DNA of 12,867 nucleotides from Schizochytrium sp. CCTCC M209059 (GCA_000818945.1 KN805433.1:159047-171913); one strand, 5' to 3'; shown: positions 1-9,155, counted from the first letter of the stretch. The notes: generated from the sequence alone by a model not told the origin. Numbers and translations are program-made.

Positions 1-302
1 CGAAATGGCCGAGGAGGCACGGCTGGCGGCGCTCGCGGAGGCGCTCGACGGGCGGGCGAGCGAGCGCGGAAGGGCCAAGGGAGCGCAGCGAGGCGCCGAG
101 GCGCGCTTGGACGGCTGGACGGCGGGGGGGCTAAAGGCCGCGCGAAGCGAGGCGACGCGGCGAAAGCGAAAGATGCGTTACGATTTCGCAAAAGAAATGA
201 GCGGGTCAATGAGCAGCATCAAGAAGGCCGTCAGTGAGACGGAGAGGGAGGGTCTCTCGAAGAACGCACGCCGCGAGCGCAAAGCATGGGCGGGTCAAGG
301 TA

Positions 303-348
<46 letters not shown>

Positions 349-374
349 TTGGTTGGTTGGTTGGTTGGATGGAT
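303..374. repeat. GGCT then GGTT tetranucleotide tract
   Basis: About eleven uninterrupted GGCT units pass directly into GGTT units and then GGAT units. The gradation looks like point-mutated expansion of one tetranucleotide microsatellite. It accounts for the spurious Gly-Trp-Leu-Ala reading frames around it. Confidence 0.95.
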
Positions 375-645
375 GGAAACGAGGATGGAGCAAGGGAAGA
401 AACGTGCAGCCAAGAAGCACAGTGGCCACGACCGACGACGCATCCATAGATTTGCAAGTCTTGCCCGCCCCGCAGCGAATGGAAAACCGCCACTTGGGTG
501 CGCAGAGACTTTGGTCCGGAGGCTAGGCTTTGACATACAAGGCTCGAAGGCTTTGACGTGCAAGGCTTGAGTGCGCGAGCCATGCTGGTACAGCTTGACG
601 TAGCGTTTCATTGATGGCCAATTAAACCACCCTCGTGTGGGCGTT

Positions 646-675
646 CCTCTCTCTCTCTCTCTCTCTCTTTCTCTC
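646..675. repeat. TC dinucleotide tract
   Basis: An almost pure CT/TC run followed by CACACGCACAG. Pyrimidine run plus CAG resembles a splice acceptor, but no upstream exon can be identified, so it is recorded only as a microsatellite. Confidence 0.85.
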
Positions 676-995
676 ACACGCACAGGCTCGCTCGCTCGCT
701 TTCTCTGAGCAGCCATGCCTGGCTACTAGAGCTTGGTAGGCTTTAGAGAGGTCAAATCAAAAGAAAGAAACTGCCGCTCTTATGCGCGGGCCTTGCTCCT
801 GCATCTAGCTGCGAACTGGAAAATCGAAAGCAAAGGTGGCGGGAAAGAGTATTCTTTGTGCAAAGACGTCGCTGTCTGACTTAGTCTTTATGCCGTCGCT
901 CCCTAGATCGCGTTTGCCAGCCGTCCAGGTTGCACCACAAACAACGGTCAATTTCCATACATGCACATCAGACCTCCAGGCGTTTTTTTTGGGGG

Positions 996-1002
996 TATAA
1001 AG
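996..1002 (+). promoter_or_regulatory. TATA-like box upstream of ALADIN
   Basis: TATAAAG lies behind a T8 and G5 run, about 445 bases ahead of the favoured ALADIN start. If used, transcription would begin around 1025-1035, giving a long 5' leader that contains TG and CG dinucleotide tracts. Only the motif is seen; no promoter function is shown. Confidence 0.3.
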
Positions 1003-1030
1003 TCGCCAAAAGGTGGCGTAGACGTGAGTG

Positions 1031-1051
1031 TATGTGTGTGTGTGTGTGTGT
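1031..1051. repeat. TG dinucleotide tract
   Basis: A run of about ten TG units. In frame with ALADIN it would encode alternating Val/Cys, one reason to doubt the more upstream start codons at 1028 and 1112. Confidence 0.85.
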
Positions 1052-1302
1052 CACTTTTCGTTCACAGACATTGGCAGCAAATTCTTGCGGCTGGCTACGG
1101 CTTTCGCCAAAATGTGGCATTCGCCAAGGGACATGCACGACCGTATGTATGTGGCTGTCAACCTGTCAAGTCCAGGGTTGTCAAGCCTGCATTGGTCGAG
1201 GGCGACGCCCACACGGCAGCAACTGCTGGCCTGCAAGCAGCCCACTACAATCAATAAAAATCCTTTGGTCAAGGCGACCGAAGAGCGGCGCCGACGCACT
1301 TG

Positions 1303-1322
1303 TGCGCGCGCGCGCGCGCGCG
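1303..1322. repeat. CG dinucleotide tract
   Basis: About ten alternating CG units, potentially Z-DNA forming. It lies in the presumed 5' leader of ALADIN; in frame it would read as alternating Ala/Arg. Confidence 0.85.
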
Positions 1323-1444
1323 TGGCGGAGGGGACAGCGGTCGCGGTCGCGGACACGGACACGGAAACCGACACGAAGGAGCGAGGGGATCCAGCGCGGG
1401 GCCCAATAGTCTGGGCGGCAGCAAAGCGCAAGCAGCAGCGGAGC

Positions 1445-3307
1445 ATGGAGGAAACGTTGCGGCGCGCGCTGCAACGGCGCGGCGCACCGCGTGGCGCACG
1501 CGTCGAGGCTGGCGAAGGAGACTGGGCACTTGTCGCGGCACCAGAAGAAACGGGACTTGGGCCTCGAGGCGCTCGCGACTTTGACAGCTTGGACGAGGAG
1601 CTGCACAAGGTAGTGCACCTGCTCAGCGGCGTGCCTGGGTTCGCAGTGCCTGGCGCCAAAACGACGCGACCCGGGGACGCAAGGGGGCGTCAGCACCATG
1701 GCGACGACAATGACGACGACCAGGACCGCATCTTTATCGAGCACGTTATTGCTGCGTTATCGACGGCGTTCACGGCAGTGGCCAAGTTCGAGCAAGATCC
1801 CAACTTTCGTAAACGCGCCAATATCACCATGGAAGAGTCTCTTGGCATGCGGAGCGAGGACGTTGTGAGCGGTTACCTTGCGCGCGATGCTGCTTGCTTG
1901 ACACGCTTGCTGTATTTCGTAGCCGTAGACAGCGGGCTGCTGGACCCTCCTACTGCCTGTGAAGCGGACGCGACGCTCCATCGCGCATGGGAAGCGAGTG
2001 ACGCGGGGGGTGATGATTCGCGCCGTGAGACGCTGCCAGAGATCCCATCGTCCTTTCTGGTGTGCGAACGTCGCGGAAATCGTGTGCGGCAATGGGCGAA
2101 CTCGAGGATGCAGCTTGGACCTGCAGCATCTGCCGTTGCCGCCATTTTAGAAACGCTGGCACCTTCGCTACTCGAGCAAGACTGGGTTCATGCGCTCTTG
2201 TCTGGACGGCAGAGCGCCGACAATGGCAAATCAACCCAGGAGAATGACGGCAGCGAGCTCGCTGCAGCAACAGCAGCAGGCGAAGGCGCGCCGGTGGCTC
2301 GGCATGTGGCATGGCACCAGGAAGCATCTCAAGTGGCGATAATTTTGCAGGATGACAGCATGCGAGTTCTCGCCCTCGAGAACGGCGCGTGGCACGATCA
2401 TGCGCGGGGCGCGATCACACACGAGTTTCAGCACGGTGTCTCGTGTGTAGCATGGCAACCCATGAGCAGCGACGGGATCGCACTTGGATGCGCAACGGGT
2501 GTCTGTCTTTGGACCTCGGAGCTGCAGTGGATGGTGCACCTAGCATCCGATGGCCTTGGTGTAGGCTCTTTGGCGTGGAGCCCAAATGGCCGCTCACTGG
2601 CGTGCGGAAGCGCCCGTAGCGGAGACGTGGTGCTCTGGGACGTTGGAAGCCGTACGCATGTGCGTTTGCAGCGCCTGCGCGGTGTGACGGATCGCTTGCT
2701 GTGGTCGCCAAACGGGGCGTACCTTTATGCCGGTGCGCGTGGCCTCGGTTTTCGCGTGTGGGAAGCCAAGTCATGGGGGTGTGAGCTTTGGTCAGATTTT
2801 GCACAAGAGGTGCAGGATGCGGCATGGTCAGGGGATGGCAAGACTTTGCTCGTTGCAATGGGGCCATCGAATTCCGCCAAAATCGCAAAGGAGGATGAAA
2901 AGGCATCAGTCTTTGCCATCTCCTTTGTACACAAGCCTCCGGCCATTGGTGGCGTCCTCATTCCACTTGAATTGGACCTTTCGAGCTCGATTGGCCCTGC
3001 TGCAAGTCTCGGTCTTGGATCGGGTCGTGTTCGCGTAGCAGGCATGGCCTGGAACGAATCGAGCGACCGTCTTGCCATTCGATTCGTCGACGCGCCCGCG
3101 GTGGCCTTGTACGCTGCCCACGGGGACTCGCAGCTCGCGTTCTTCTTTTTAGGCTTTGTCTGGGGTCCGCCTGGCGCCGTGCCGTGTGAACTTGCCTTCA
3201 AATCTTCCTTTGCGCCGGGCGCGCTTCTTATGGTTAATTACAGGTACTCTGACGGCTGCTCGGCGGTCCGTCTCGTGCCCCTGTACTTTGACAAGTCTCG
3301 ATCCTAA
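1445..3307 (+). CDS. AAAS: ALADIN-like WD40 nucleoporin
   Basis: Encodes about 620 residues. ALADIN is a peripheral nuclear-pore WD40 protein anchored through NDC1 (family knowledge). Residues from about 284 to 613 form the propeller. Family signatures are visible in order: ARHVAWHQ then DDSMRVLAL, VSCVAWQP, LAWSPNGRSLACGS then VVLWDVGS, LLWSPNGAYLYAG then FRVWEAKSW, and a C-terminal GALLMVNY followed by RLVPLYF, which matches the end of animal ALADIN and shows the 3' end is complete. The N-terminal 280 residues are divergent. The frame is open back to 1028, but that part encodes dinucleotide-repeat products, so I chose the Met at 1445 (MEETLRRALQ). Met at 1112 or 1028 remain alternatives. 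There is no sign of introns. The stop lies directly against the truncated X segment. Confidence 0.9.
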   Translation: MEETLRRALQRRGAPRGARVEAGEGDWALVAAPEETGLGPRGARDFDSLDEELHKVVHLLSGVPGFAVPGAKTTRPGDARGRQHHGDDNDDDQDRIFIEHVIAALSTAFTAVAKFEQDPNFRKRANITMEESLGMRSEDVVSGYLARDAACLTRLLYFVAVDSGLLDPPTACEADATLHRAWEASDAGGDDSRRETLPEIPSSFLVCERRGNRVRQWANSRMQLGPAASAVAAILETLAPSLLEQDWVHALLSGRQSADNGKSTQENDGSELAAATAAGEGAPVARHVAWHQEASQVAIILQDDSMRVLALENGAWHDHARGAITHEFQHGVSCVAWQPMSSDGIALGCATGVCLWTSELQWMVHLASDGLGVGSLAWSPNGRSLACGSARSGDVVLWDVGSRTHVRLQRLRGVTDRLLWSPNGAYLYAGARGLGFRVWEAKSWGCELWSDFAQEVQDAAWSGDGKTLLVAMGPSNSAKIAKEDEKASVFAISFVHKPPAIGGVLIPLELDLSSSIGPAASLGLGSGRVRVAGMAWNESSDRLAIRFVDAPAVALYAAHGDSQLAFFFLGFVWGPPGAVPCELAFKSSFAPGALLMVNYRYSDGCSAVRLVPLYFDKSRS

Positions 3308-3866
3308 AAGAATTGTTTCCTCTTACGAAAGCCACCTTGAGGTCCCTATCGAAGACGCAAAAGATAGATACACCAACCTTCAACTAATTGCAGGCGTCTT
3401 TGTATTCTCTCAACTTCCAGTCATTTGCCAAAGAGGTCTGGTCGAGTTCCTTTCGGATGAGAACGCTGACTTCGATATCATCTCGAACGTTTGGACCCTT
3501 CCAGACCTCCGAACGTTGTTCCAGGAGATCAAGAACACTTACTCTGATGAAAGAAACGAGGTCAGCGATGAAGTCCGTGAATACAAGGATGCACGAGCGG
3601 CCGCAGCTGAGTTCTTGCTCGAAGCTGCTTTTGCGCAAACGGACAATACATCTAGGCTCAAGGAGAATGCAAACTCTCTCTTGCGTGGTTTCTATAACAA
3701 GGTAGACTTTGACGATGTCGGAGAAGAGGCCCCGAGGCGCACGTCAACTCGCGGCTATAGTCGAGGCGACACTTTCGCCTTGGCCTACAAAGATATGCGC
3801 TTCTTCTACAGGAACGCTTTCCATAAAACAGGCTCCATGGCGGAGGAGTACACTACGTATAACTAA
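3308..3866 (+). pseudogene. 5'-truncated coding segment of unknown family X
   Basis: An open frame of about 187 codons begins without a recognisable start just after the ALADIN stop and ends at TAA (3864-3866). I do not recognise the product. It is acidic, apparently alpha-helical and without membrane segments; motifs include VWTLPDLRTLFQEIK and a C-terminal FALAYKDMRFFYRNAFHKTG ending TTYN. The C-terminus has a diverged relative on the minus strand at 10668-10423 (VAWAYRVRFYYKNAFHATSS), and both copies run into the same 83-bp terminal repeat. The frame reads like real protein code and is open to the stop, so it may be the 3' part of a mobile-element gene that landed behind ALADIN. The next in-frame Met is far inside, so an intact short gene is less likely. 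A lagging exon of a spliced gene is an alternative. Confidence 0.5.
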
Positions 3867-3940
3867 TAATTAACTAGTTCACTGTAGCTCAGACCGGAAA
3901 CGCATTTCAGATCGCGGGGCCTTCTAGCCCCGCAGGGTAT
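3858..3940 (+). repeat. 83-bp terminal repeat, left copy, with hairpin
   Basis: Begins in the last codons of X and runs through its 3' flank to GCAGGGTAT. It matches the reverse complement of 10438-10356 at 80 of 83 positions by my alignment, and similarity stops abruptly after GGGTAT in both. It contains a perfect 7-bp stem (GCGGGGC / GCCCCGC, 3914-3920 with 3927-3933) around a six-base CTTCTA loop. It could be a transposon end, a conserved 3' processing or termination structure, or both. Confidence 0.93.
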
Positions 3941-4504
3941 TCTCTCTTTTCCTTTTTTCTTTTTTTTTCTCTACCTGAATGATTTCCATAAAAGCACCCT
4001 CTGACGTCTTTTTCTTCACTTGCTATGATACCATTTGCAGAAAAGTAAGGCAATGAGCATGCAAGGTCGAAAATGTGATGGAAAATGAAAAAAAGGATAA
4101 GTAGAAGAAGATGAGAATTGATTAAAACATCAAATACGAAGCTAGCAGTGAAGCCAGCAACAGGAAGAACAACAAAAAGCAATAGGACATCGTGCCTGCA
4201 TCCACAAGCTCAAATACATACTGACCCATTGCTCTAAAAAACACAAAATCACAATCGCGTACTAATCTCGCCAGTCAAAAAACCATAGTACCAGAAACCA
4301 ACGCTTTGGTCATGTACGTACAGCGACCTCTTTTCACTTTTTTCTTTTTCCAAAGACCTTTGGATTGAGCGCAAGCATTGCGACCTCTGTCGCTTTTCAC
4401 AAAAGGTATCGCTGCTTTTTAGTACATGCACAAGGACCTTTTTAACCTTTGCCACGGTCTATTGCTCAAGACTTTGAACCAAAAGCGCAGCGACCTTTTC
4501 ACCC
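3941..4504. other. AT-rich spacer, presumed 3' flank of the EF-hand gene
   Basis: Composition drops sharply from the GC-rich genes: T-rich at 3941-3975, A-rich at 4080-4180. It lies between the convergent X segment and the EF-hand gene and probably holds the EF-hand 3' untranslated region. Three related motifs of the form GCGACCT...TTTTCAC occur at 4323-4337, 4380-4400 and 4490-4502. A tiny hydrophobic frame is listed separately. Confidence 0.5.
4122..4229 (-). CDS. Possible 35-residue membrane micro-ORF
   Basis: ATG at 4229 to TAA at 4124-4122. The product starts MGQYVFELVDAG and then has a single hydrophobic stretch of about 20 residues (LLFFLLLASLLASYLMF) suited to one membrane span. I do not recognise it. 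The strand is pyrimidine-rich here, and pyrimidine-rich codons give Leu/Phe/Ser by default, so hydrophobicity alone is weak evidence. Reported because its start and short polar head resemble real single-span mini-proteins; chance is the more likely explanation. Confidence 0.15.
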   Translation of the reverse strand: MGQYVFELVDAGTMSYCFLLFFLLLASLLASYLMF

Positions 4505-5743
4505 TCAATCAAGACCAAACTCTGGAGGCGCCGCAACCTTTTCCTTTCGTTGGCGTTTGCGAAGCTGAAGGGCCGCTGCCTCGAGTAAATCAGAGAGTTC
4601 GTCAAAGATTGACATTGTGCTGGGACTCTTGGTTGCCCATTGGCGGAAAAGATCAAGCGAGAGCCCGACACCGCCCTCGGGGTCAAGGCCGAGCGATTGC
4701 CACGCTGCATTGGCGAAAAAGGAGTGATCGCCGCGGCGTAATGCCACCTTGAAGCGAATGAGCGGTCCGCCCTCAAGAATTTGCAAAACCTCACGCGTCG
4801 CTTCGCGAAAGGCCTCGGTGAGTGAGGCCCGCCGTTTGGCTGTGTTTTTGTGGTTTTCAAAGGCCTCAATGTGCGCGCGACAGTTTTCTCGGGTTCGCTG
4901 CGACACGTTGACCTGAGAAGGCGCGTTGACTTCGAGAAAGGTGTTGTAAATGGTGCGAGCGTCGTCGACGGTGAGTAGGTACCCGCGTCGCGACCCCGAG
5001 GCCTCCAGGTCAGCCATGTAGCCAGAGGCTTCAAGAAAGTTGAGGAGCTCCTCGCAGTGCTCGCGCTGGACGTATGACTCGAAGGCTTCGTAGCCGCCCT
5101 CCATGCGCAAGAGGTTTTGCAATTTGCCGCCGATGAGGGAGGACATCATTTCATTGAATTCGCGCCGTGAGAGGGCCTCGTCTCGGTTGGTATCAAAGAG
5201 GCGGAAGGCAAGCTCGATGTGGTCCTTGACGGACCCGCGAAAGGTGATGAAGCCAAAGGCGACGGTGAACTCCTCGAGGCCTATTTCTCCGTCGGCGTCG
5301 GCGTCAAAGAGTTTGAAGATCATGTCGAAGAGCTCCTCGTCAAAGGCGGTCCCATCCTGCCGGAAGTACTTGATGAAAGCTGCGCGCGGGACGCGGCCGC
5401 CGCCGTCCTGCTCATCCTGAGGGAGGGCCTCGGTTCCCCGAAAGTCGCGGAGGAGCACTTGGAAATGCTCTTCGAGGCTGACCTTGGTCTTGCGGCCGAG
5501 ACTGCTCTGCTCTTGACGCATCCAGTTGAGCTGGCGCCTGGTGACGGTCTTGTCGCCTGGCATCAGACTCCCGCGTCCCTCTTCCTCCCACCCTTCCTCA
5601 AAGTCCTCGAAGCCATCGTAGCTTTCGTCTTCGACGCGACTACTCCTCGGGGCGACGCGGCTGCTGGTCCCGTCGGGCATGGCCTGCTGTCCGCGTGCCT
5701 TGTTGTTTGCGTCGGCGGCAGGCGCCGACATGCAGTCGCCCAT
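4505..5743 (-). CDS. N-myristoylated EF-hand calcium-binding protein
   Basis: Encodes 412 residues. The start MGDCMS has Gly2 and Ser6, the N-myristoylation pattern, with Cys4 available for palmitoylation; this favours the first Met over Met5 or Met22 and suggests membrane anchoring. Residues 38-56 are strongly acidic. Two EF-hands are clear: loop 147-158 (DADADGEIGLEE) is canonical, and loop 184-195 (DTNRDEALSRRE) keeps positions 1, 3, 5 and 12 but has Glu instead of Gly at 6. Residues 115-140 may be a degenerate extra hand. The C-terminal half (about 200-412) has no motif I know; it is mostly helical and ends with a basic LRKRQRK patch. The core resembles the calcineurin B / neuronal calcium sensor type, but the protein is about twice their usual length, so a specific orthologue is not claimed. 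No introns are visible. Confidence 0.85.
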   Translation of the reverse strand: MGDCMSAPAADANNKARGQQAMPDGTSSRVAPRSSRVEDESYDGFEDFEEGWEEEGRGSLMPGDKTVTRRQLNWMRQEQSSLGRKTKVSLEEHFQVLLRDFRGTEALPQDEQDGGGRVPRAAFIKYFRQDGTAFDEELFDMIFKLFDADADGEIGLEEFTVAFGFITFRGSVKDHIELAFRLFDTNRDEALSRREFNEMMSSLIGGKLQNLLRMEGGYEAFESYVQREHCEELLNFLEASGYMADLEASGSRRGYLLTVDDARTIYNTFLEVNAPSQVNVSQRTRENCRAHIEAFENHKNTAKRRASLTEAFREATREVLQILEGGPLIRFKVALRRGDHSFFANAAWQSLGLDPEGGVGLSLDLFRQWATKSPSTMSIFDELSDLLEAAALQLRKRQRKEKVAAPPEFGLD

Positions 5744-5990
5744 GGTTGGCGCGGCGACTCGCTCCTCGACCCCGCGAGTTGCAGGATTGCGGCGGAGATT
5801 GCCGTGAAGACGGCTCGGCCCGACAGTTGCGCCAATGCCAGCCGCGCCAGCCGGCAGGCATGCATGCGCCGGGTCGCGTCGACTCGAGCGAGCAAGCGTT
5901 TACGGGCCTCTTTCGGAGCAGGTCGCGCGGCCGCGTGCCCGTCTCGTCCCGTCTCGTCCGTCTCGCCCGCTGCGCGTGTCTCTCTCTCTC

Positions 5991-6038
5991 CCTGCCTGCC
6001 TGCGTGCCTGCGTGCCTGCGTGCGTGCGTGCGTGCCTG
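5991..6038. repeat. CCTG/CGTG tetranucleotide tract
   Basis: Mixed CCTG and CGTG units follow a short TC run. The same CGTG unit forms longer tracts at 7592 and 8444, so this unit recurs across the region. Confidence 0.9.
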
Positions 6039-6539
6039 TCTGGGCCGGTCTTGATCGCCGCCGGAGCGAGGGGAAGAGAGTTCGTTCGTGCGTATCCTGG
6101 CCGAGTTCGGAGGGCCGAGCGACCTTTCGAGCGAGGGCGGGGGCGCCTGCCCGGCCGAGGAGGTGGTGCGACGGGCCTGCAGAGCAGCCAGCGGGCTCGC
6201 TGCCTGCGAAGGAGCGCGGCGTGCGTTTGGTCGTAAATCCGGTCGTGGGATTGGCCGGGCCGCGGTGGCTGGCTCGCGGCGCGGCGAGGCGAGGCGAGAC
6301 GAGGCGGCGCTGGCCGTACCGCAGCGGCGGGGAGGGGGAGCAGGAACTCGAGGGCCGGAGGAAGAAAGGAAGGAAGGAAAGGAGACAGGAAGGAAGAGTG
6401 GGAGCAGGGAAGACAGACGCCGGCGAAAACAGACCCCGCAGTTGGCCCTCGGCCCGCTGTCTGTCTTTTGCTTTTAGTTCCTCGCGTCTGCGTGTCGCAG
6501 GCCGCTCTTCGTCGCCGCTCCAGACGCAGTCGCCACCGC

Positions 6540-6565
6540 GCCGAGCCGCGCCGAGCCGCGCCGAG
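6540..6565. repeat. GCCGCGCCGA short tandem repeat
   Basis: The ten-base unit GCCGCGCCGA is repeated about two and a half times. Minor local duplication. Confidence 0.6.
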
Positions 6566-6797
6566 GTGGCGGGCCGGACGGCCAGGGCAGCCGGCCTGGC
6601 TGGAGCTGGCGGCTGGCTGCCTGGCGAGCCTGGTCGCCATCGAGGCGCGCGGGTCGAGTCTGCATGCAGAGGCGGCGGCAGGATCACTTCAACAGCTGCA
6701 GAAGACAACATGCTTGCAAATGCATGCATGCTTGCGAATGCACGCGTTGCAAATCATTGCGCAGCGCGCGCATACCTCCCGCGCTGCCCGGCTGTGC

Positions 6798-6832
6798 GGA
6801 GCTGCTGCTGCTGCTTCTGCTGCTGCTGCTGC
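6798..6832. repeat. CTG/CTT trinucleotide tract
   Basis: GCTGCTGCTGCT units interrupted by TTCT. Depending on frame it reads as poly-Leu, poly-Ala or poly-Cys; no surrounding gene supports translation. Confidence 0.8.
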
Positions 6833-7165
6833 GCGGCCAGCCACACGCCACATGCCACATGGCCAGCTGCAGCTGGGCGTCCGTACGCCTGAACACTGGT
6901 GGCGCGCAGCTGCCTGCCTGCGACGGACCCACCCTACCCTCGCCTCGCCTCTCCGCGCGCGACCGCGACGCCGACCGCGACCGCGAGCAGCGACGGTCGA
7001 CAGCGCGCAGGAACGACCGGCTGCTCTGGGCGCGACTTCGCAAATGGTCCAGGCGGAGAGGGTGCAGGAAGGCAAAGCATGGCGCAACGTCTGGCTCCTG
7101 TCCGGGTCTTCCGCCCTGCGCGGAGCGCGAACAGAGCAGCTGCAGCAGGCAGGCGAAGAAAGAAA

Positions 7166-7279
7166 GCAAGGTTTGAAAGAAAGCAAGCTTTGAAAGAAAG
7201 CAAGCTTTGAAAGAAAGAAAGAAGGAAAGAAAGCTTTGAAGTAAAGAAAGAAAGAAAGCTCTGAAGTAAAGAAAGAAAC
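7166..7279. repeat. Purine-rich minisatellite (GAAAGAAAGCAAGCTTT units)
   Basis: A 17-base unit, GAAAGAAAGCAAGCTTT, occurs in tandem and then degrades into GAAG-TAAAGAAAG variants. The plus strand is almost purely A/G, so triplex or slippage structures are possible. Confidence 0.85.
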
Positions 7280-7591
7280 ACAGCGCGCGCACCGCACTCG
7301 ACGGCGAGTGGCGAATCGAGGGACCGCGACCAGTGCGCTGCGCGGCCTGAGAGAGTTGGGTGAGCAGAATACGCAGAAAGCAGAAAGCAGAAAGCAAAGC
7401 AACGTAGTACCCGCGGACGGAGGCGTGCGGCAGCCAGGCACACGCACACACGGCCAGGCAACCGGGCGTCCGCGCGCGGACCTCCCGGGGCGCGCGGGAG
7501 ACTCCCTCCGTCCGCGGCGGCCGCTGGGCTCGCTCGTAAGATCGCTCGCTCGTAAGATCGCTCGCTTGGAGTCGCTGTCGCTTGCGCAGGC

Positions 7592-7592
7592 C

Positions 7593-7640
<48 letters not shown>

Positions 7641-7642
7641 TG
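7592..7642. repeat. CGTG tetranucleotide microsatellite
   Basis: About twelve perfect CGTG/TGCG units in a row, the longest pure tetranucleotide tract after the one at 303. Confidence 0.95.
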
Positions 7643-8053
7643 GAGGGGCGACAGCGAGCGCGAAGAGCGGGTTAGGGTCAAGGATTCATGTCAATCCGAA
7701 GGCAGCAGCAGCGGGAGAACGAACTCCGGCGGGCCGCACACAGGAAAGGAAAGCAGCGCGGCCTGGCCGCTGGCTCGAGAAAACACGAAGTAGGAAGGCA
7801 AGGCGGCGAGCGAAGTGTGGACGGTTGCAAATTCTTGACTGCCCCGAGTGGCCGTAAAAGGAGCTAGTAGCTGCAGCTACGTACTACGTGGGCTCCACCG
7901 AAGTGTGACACCATAGTAGAGCCCCGTGTACCCGCAGCTGGATACTGCCGAGGGAAGGGGAAGGAAGGGAGGCCCCGCAGCCGCTGCCCAGTCCACCCCC
8001 ACAAGACCCCCCGCACGTCCAGGCTCCGGCGCGCCTGGGAACGCGTGCGAGCC

Positions 8054-8112
8054 CCGCCGAGGACGGCGACAGCGACGGCGAGGGCGACGGCGAAGGCGAC
8101 GGCGAGGACGCG
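8054..8112. repeat. GGCGAC hexanucleotide repeat
   Basis: Units of GGCGAC, GGCGAG and GGCGAA alternate. Plus-strand frames read Asp/Gly/Glu or Arg/Ala-rich. No gene context. Confidence 0.8.
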
Positions 8113-8443
8113 AACGTGCACTGCGCCGAGAAGGGCGGCCGTGCGCGGCGGGGGCAGAGCAGCGCCAGGGGCCGCGCGGGGGAGGAGGGGCCGCAGGCCG
8201 CAGGCGGCTGCTCTGCGGCAGGCGGCGGCGGGTGCTGGCGTGCCGGGGAGTCCCGGGCCGGAGGAAGGAGGGGGCGCTGGCCCAGATGCGTGCAGCAAGC
8301 AGGGGAACAGGGGCCAGGGAGGAAGGGAAGCGCGCATGCAACCAGGAGTATCTTTCCTCGAAAAGGAGCCATGGCCTGCTAGGCCAGAATGAGTTCCGTT
8401 CACGCCGCCTGAGGACGCACGCAGAGGCGTGCACCATGCTTTC

Positions 8444-8467
8444 GTCCGTGCGTGCGTGCGTGCGTGC
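8444..8467. repeat. CGTG tetranucleotide tract
   Basis: A short run of five CGTG units, the same unit as at 7592. Confidence 0.85.
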
Positions 8468-8634
8468 AGAGCAGGACGGGCGCGCTCAGGCTGCGCGAGG
8501 CAAAGGATGAGGAGGATGCATTGAACCCACAAAGAGTCTTGCTCGGAGAGACTTGCTCGGAGACGAGACGCCGCGAGACAATATTATGCAACAACCAGAG
8601 GGACGATCTCGAAGAAGAATTTCTTGAGCATCTA

Positions 8635-8660
8635 GCTGCTGCTGCTGCTGCTGCTGCTGG
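8635..8660. repeat. GCT trinucleotide tract
   Basis: Eight to nine GCT units followed by a GGCCGGCCGGCC palindromic run. Listed as a microsatellite only. Confidence 0.85.
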
Positions 8661-9155
8661 CCGGCCGGCCACGGCTGCCAGTGCAGCCTGCACAGCGACG
8701 CGGACGGCGACGATGGCGGCGCGAGGGCCGCTCGGACGATCGGGCGATCGGACGAGTAGCTGCAGCCTGTGCTGGCTGCGATCAGGCCGAGTGCAGAGGC
8801 GAACTTGAAATGGGCCGGGAGAACGAACGGACAGGAAAGCGGCGCGTGCCAGGAAACGACGGCGGCACGCGCCTGGTCTCCTCCAGACCGATGATGGGCC
8901 AACGCGGCCTCCCAATGTCATGACCGAGCATCCGAGGGATTGACGGGCCGCAAGCGAGCCAGTGGACGGAGGAACGGGTGCTCTCGCGTTACCTCCCACT
9001 CACCACTGACAGTTAGCACCGCCCAGACGCTCCCAGGCACCCTCCTCCATTGTGGGCCGCAGCCCTCCTCCGGGTCGGAGTCCGAGTTCAAGCAAAGCAA
9101 ATCAAAACCGAACCGTTTCCAGCCAAACCGAAACTTGGAGACGAGGCGTCGCTCA

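Larger units (their letters stand above)
1..929. other. Low-complexity intergenic flank
   Basis: No gene is supported here. Several overlapping frames are open on both strands, but their products are Arg/Ala-rich or made of repeated Gly-Trp-Leu-Ala or Pro-Ala-Ser-Gln units, which is what GGCT/AGCC tracts give in any frame. The stretch holds a GGCT/GGTT tract and a TC tract, listed separately. The first 200 bases are very GC-rich and could belong to a gene lying mostly outside the window, but I see no motif to name it. Confidence 0.6.
5744..9155. other. 3.4-kb GC-rich low-complexity intergenic region
   Basis: No gene is supported. Long open frames exist on both strands and in several phases at once, and their products are Arg/Pro/Ala/Ser-rich or made of repeats such as CVRA or HART, as expected from GC-rich sequence with few stops. 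The stretch contains the simple repeats listed separately, short palindromes such as 7868-7881 (GTAGCTGCAGCTAC), and probably the promoter and 5' leader of the EF-hand gene at its left edge. GC content falls from about 9085, perhaps near the left end of the IS607-type element. Confidence 0.6.

Noticed and set aside
5..526. 173-residue plus-strand frame at the window start
   Set aside because: Product is Ala/Arg-rich and runs into the GGCT microsatellite as repeated Gly-Trp-Leu-Ala; several other phases are also open here.
3308..3866. X as the missing C-terminal half of TnpB/Fanzor
   Set aside because: No RuvC acidic motifs, no CxxC zinc ribbon and no DRDxNAA-type ending; the sequence does not resemble that half.
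3914..3933. Hairpin read as a bacterial rho-independent terminator
   Set aside because: Stem-loop is followed by AGGGTAT and then a C/T-rich run, not an immediate T tract, and the right copy has no T tract at all; the setting is eukaryotic.
5563..6729. 388-residue minus-strand frame upstream of the EF-hand gene
   Set aside because: Pro/Ala/Arg-rich low complexity, overlaps the EF-hand start in another phase, and includes the CCTG/CGTG tract.
5219..6892. 557-residue plus-strand frame
   Set aside because: Its first third is the antisense of the EF-hand gene and the rest is microsatellite-derived; no motif.
7592..7642. Possible telomere-like or CRISPR-like array
   Set aside because: The unit is a four-base microsatellite with no spacers and no telomeric motif.
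6689..7681. 330-residue minus-strand frame with Phe/Leu/Ser-rich stretches
   Set aside because: The hydrophobic part is the antisense of the purine-rich minisatellite and the N-terminus is HART repeats from the CGTG tract.
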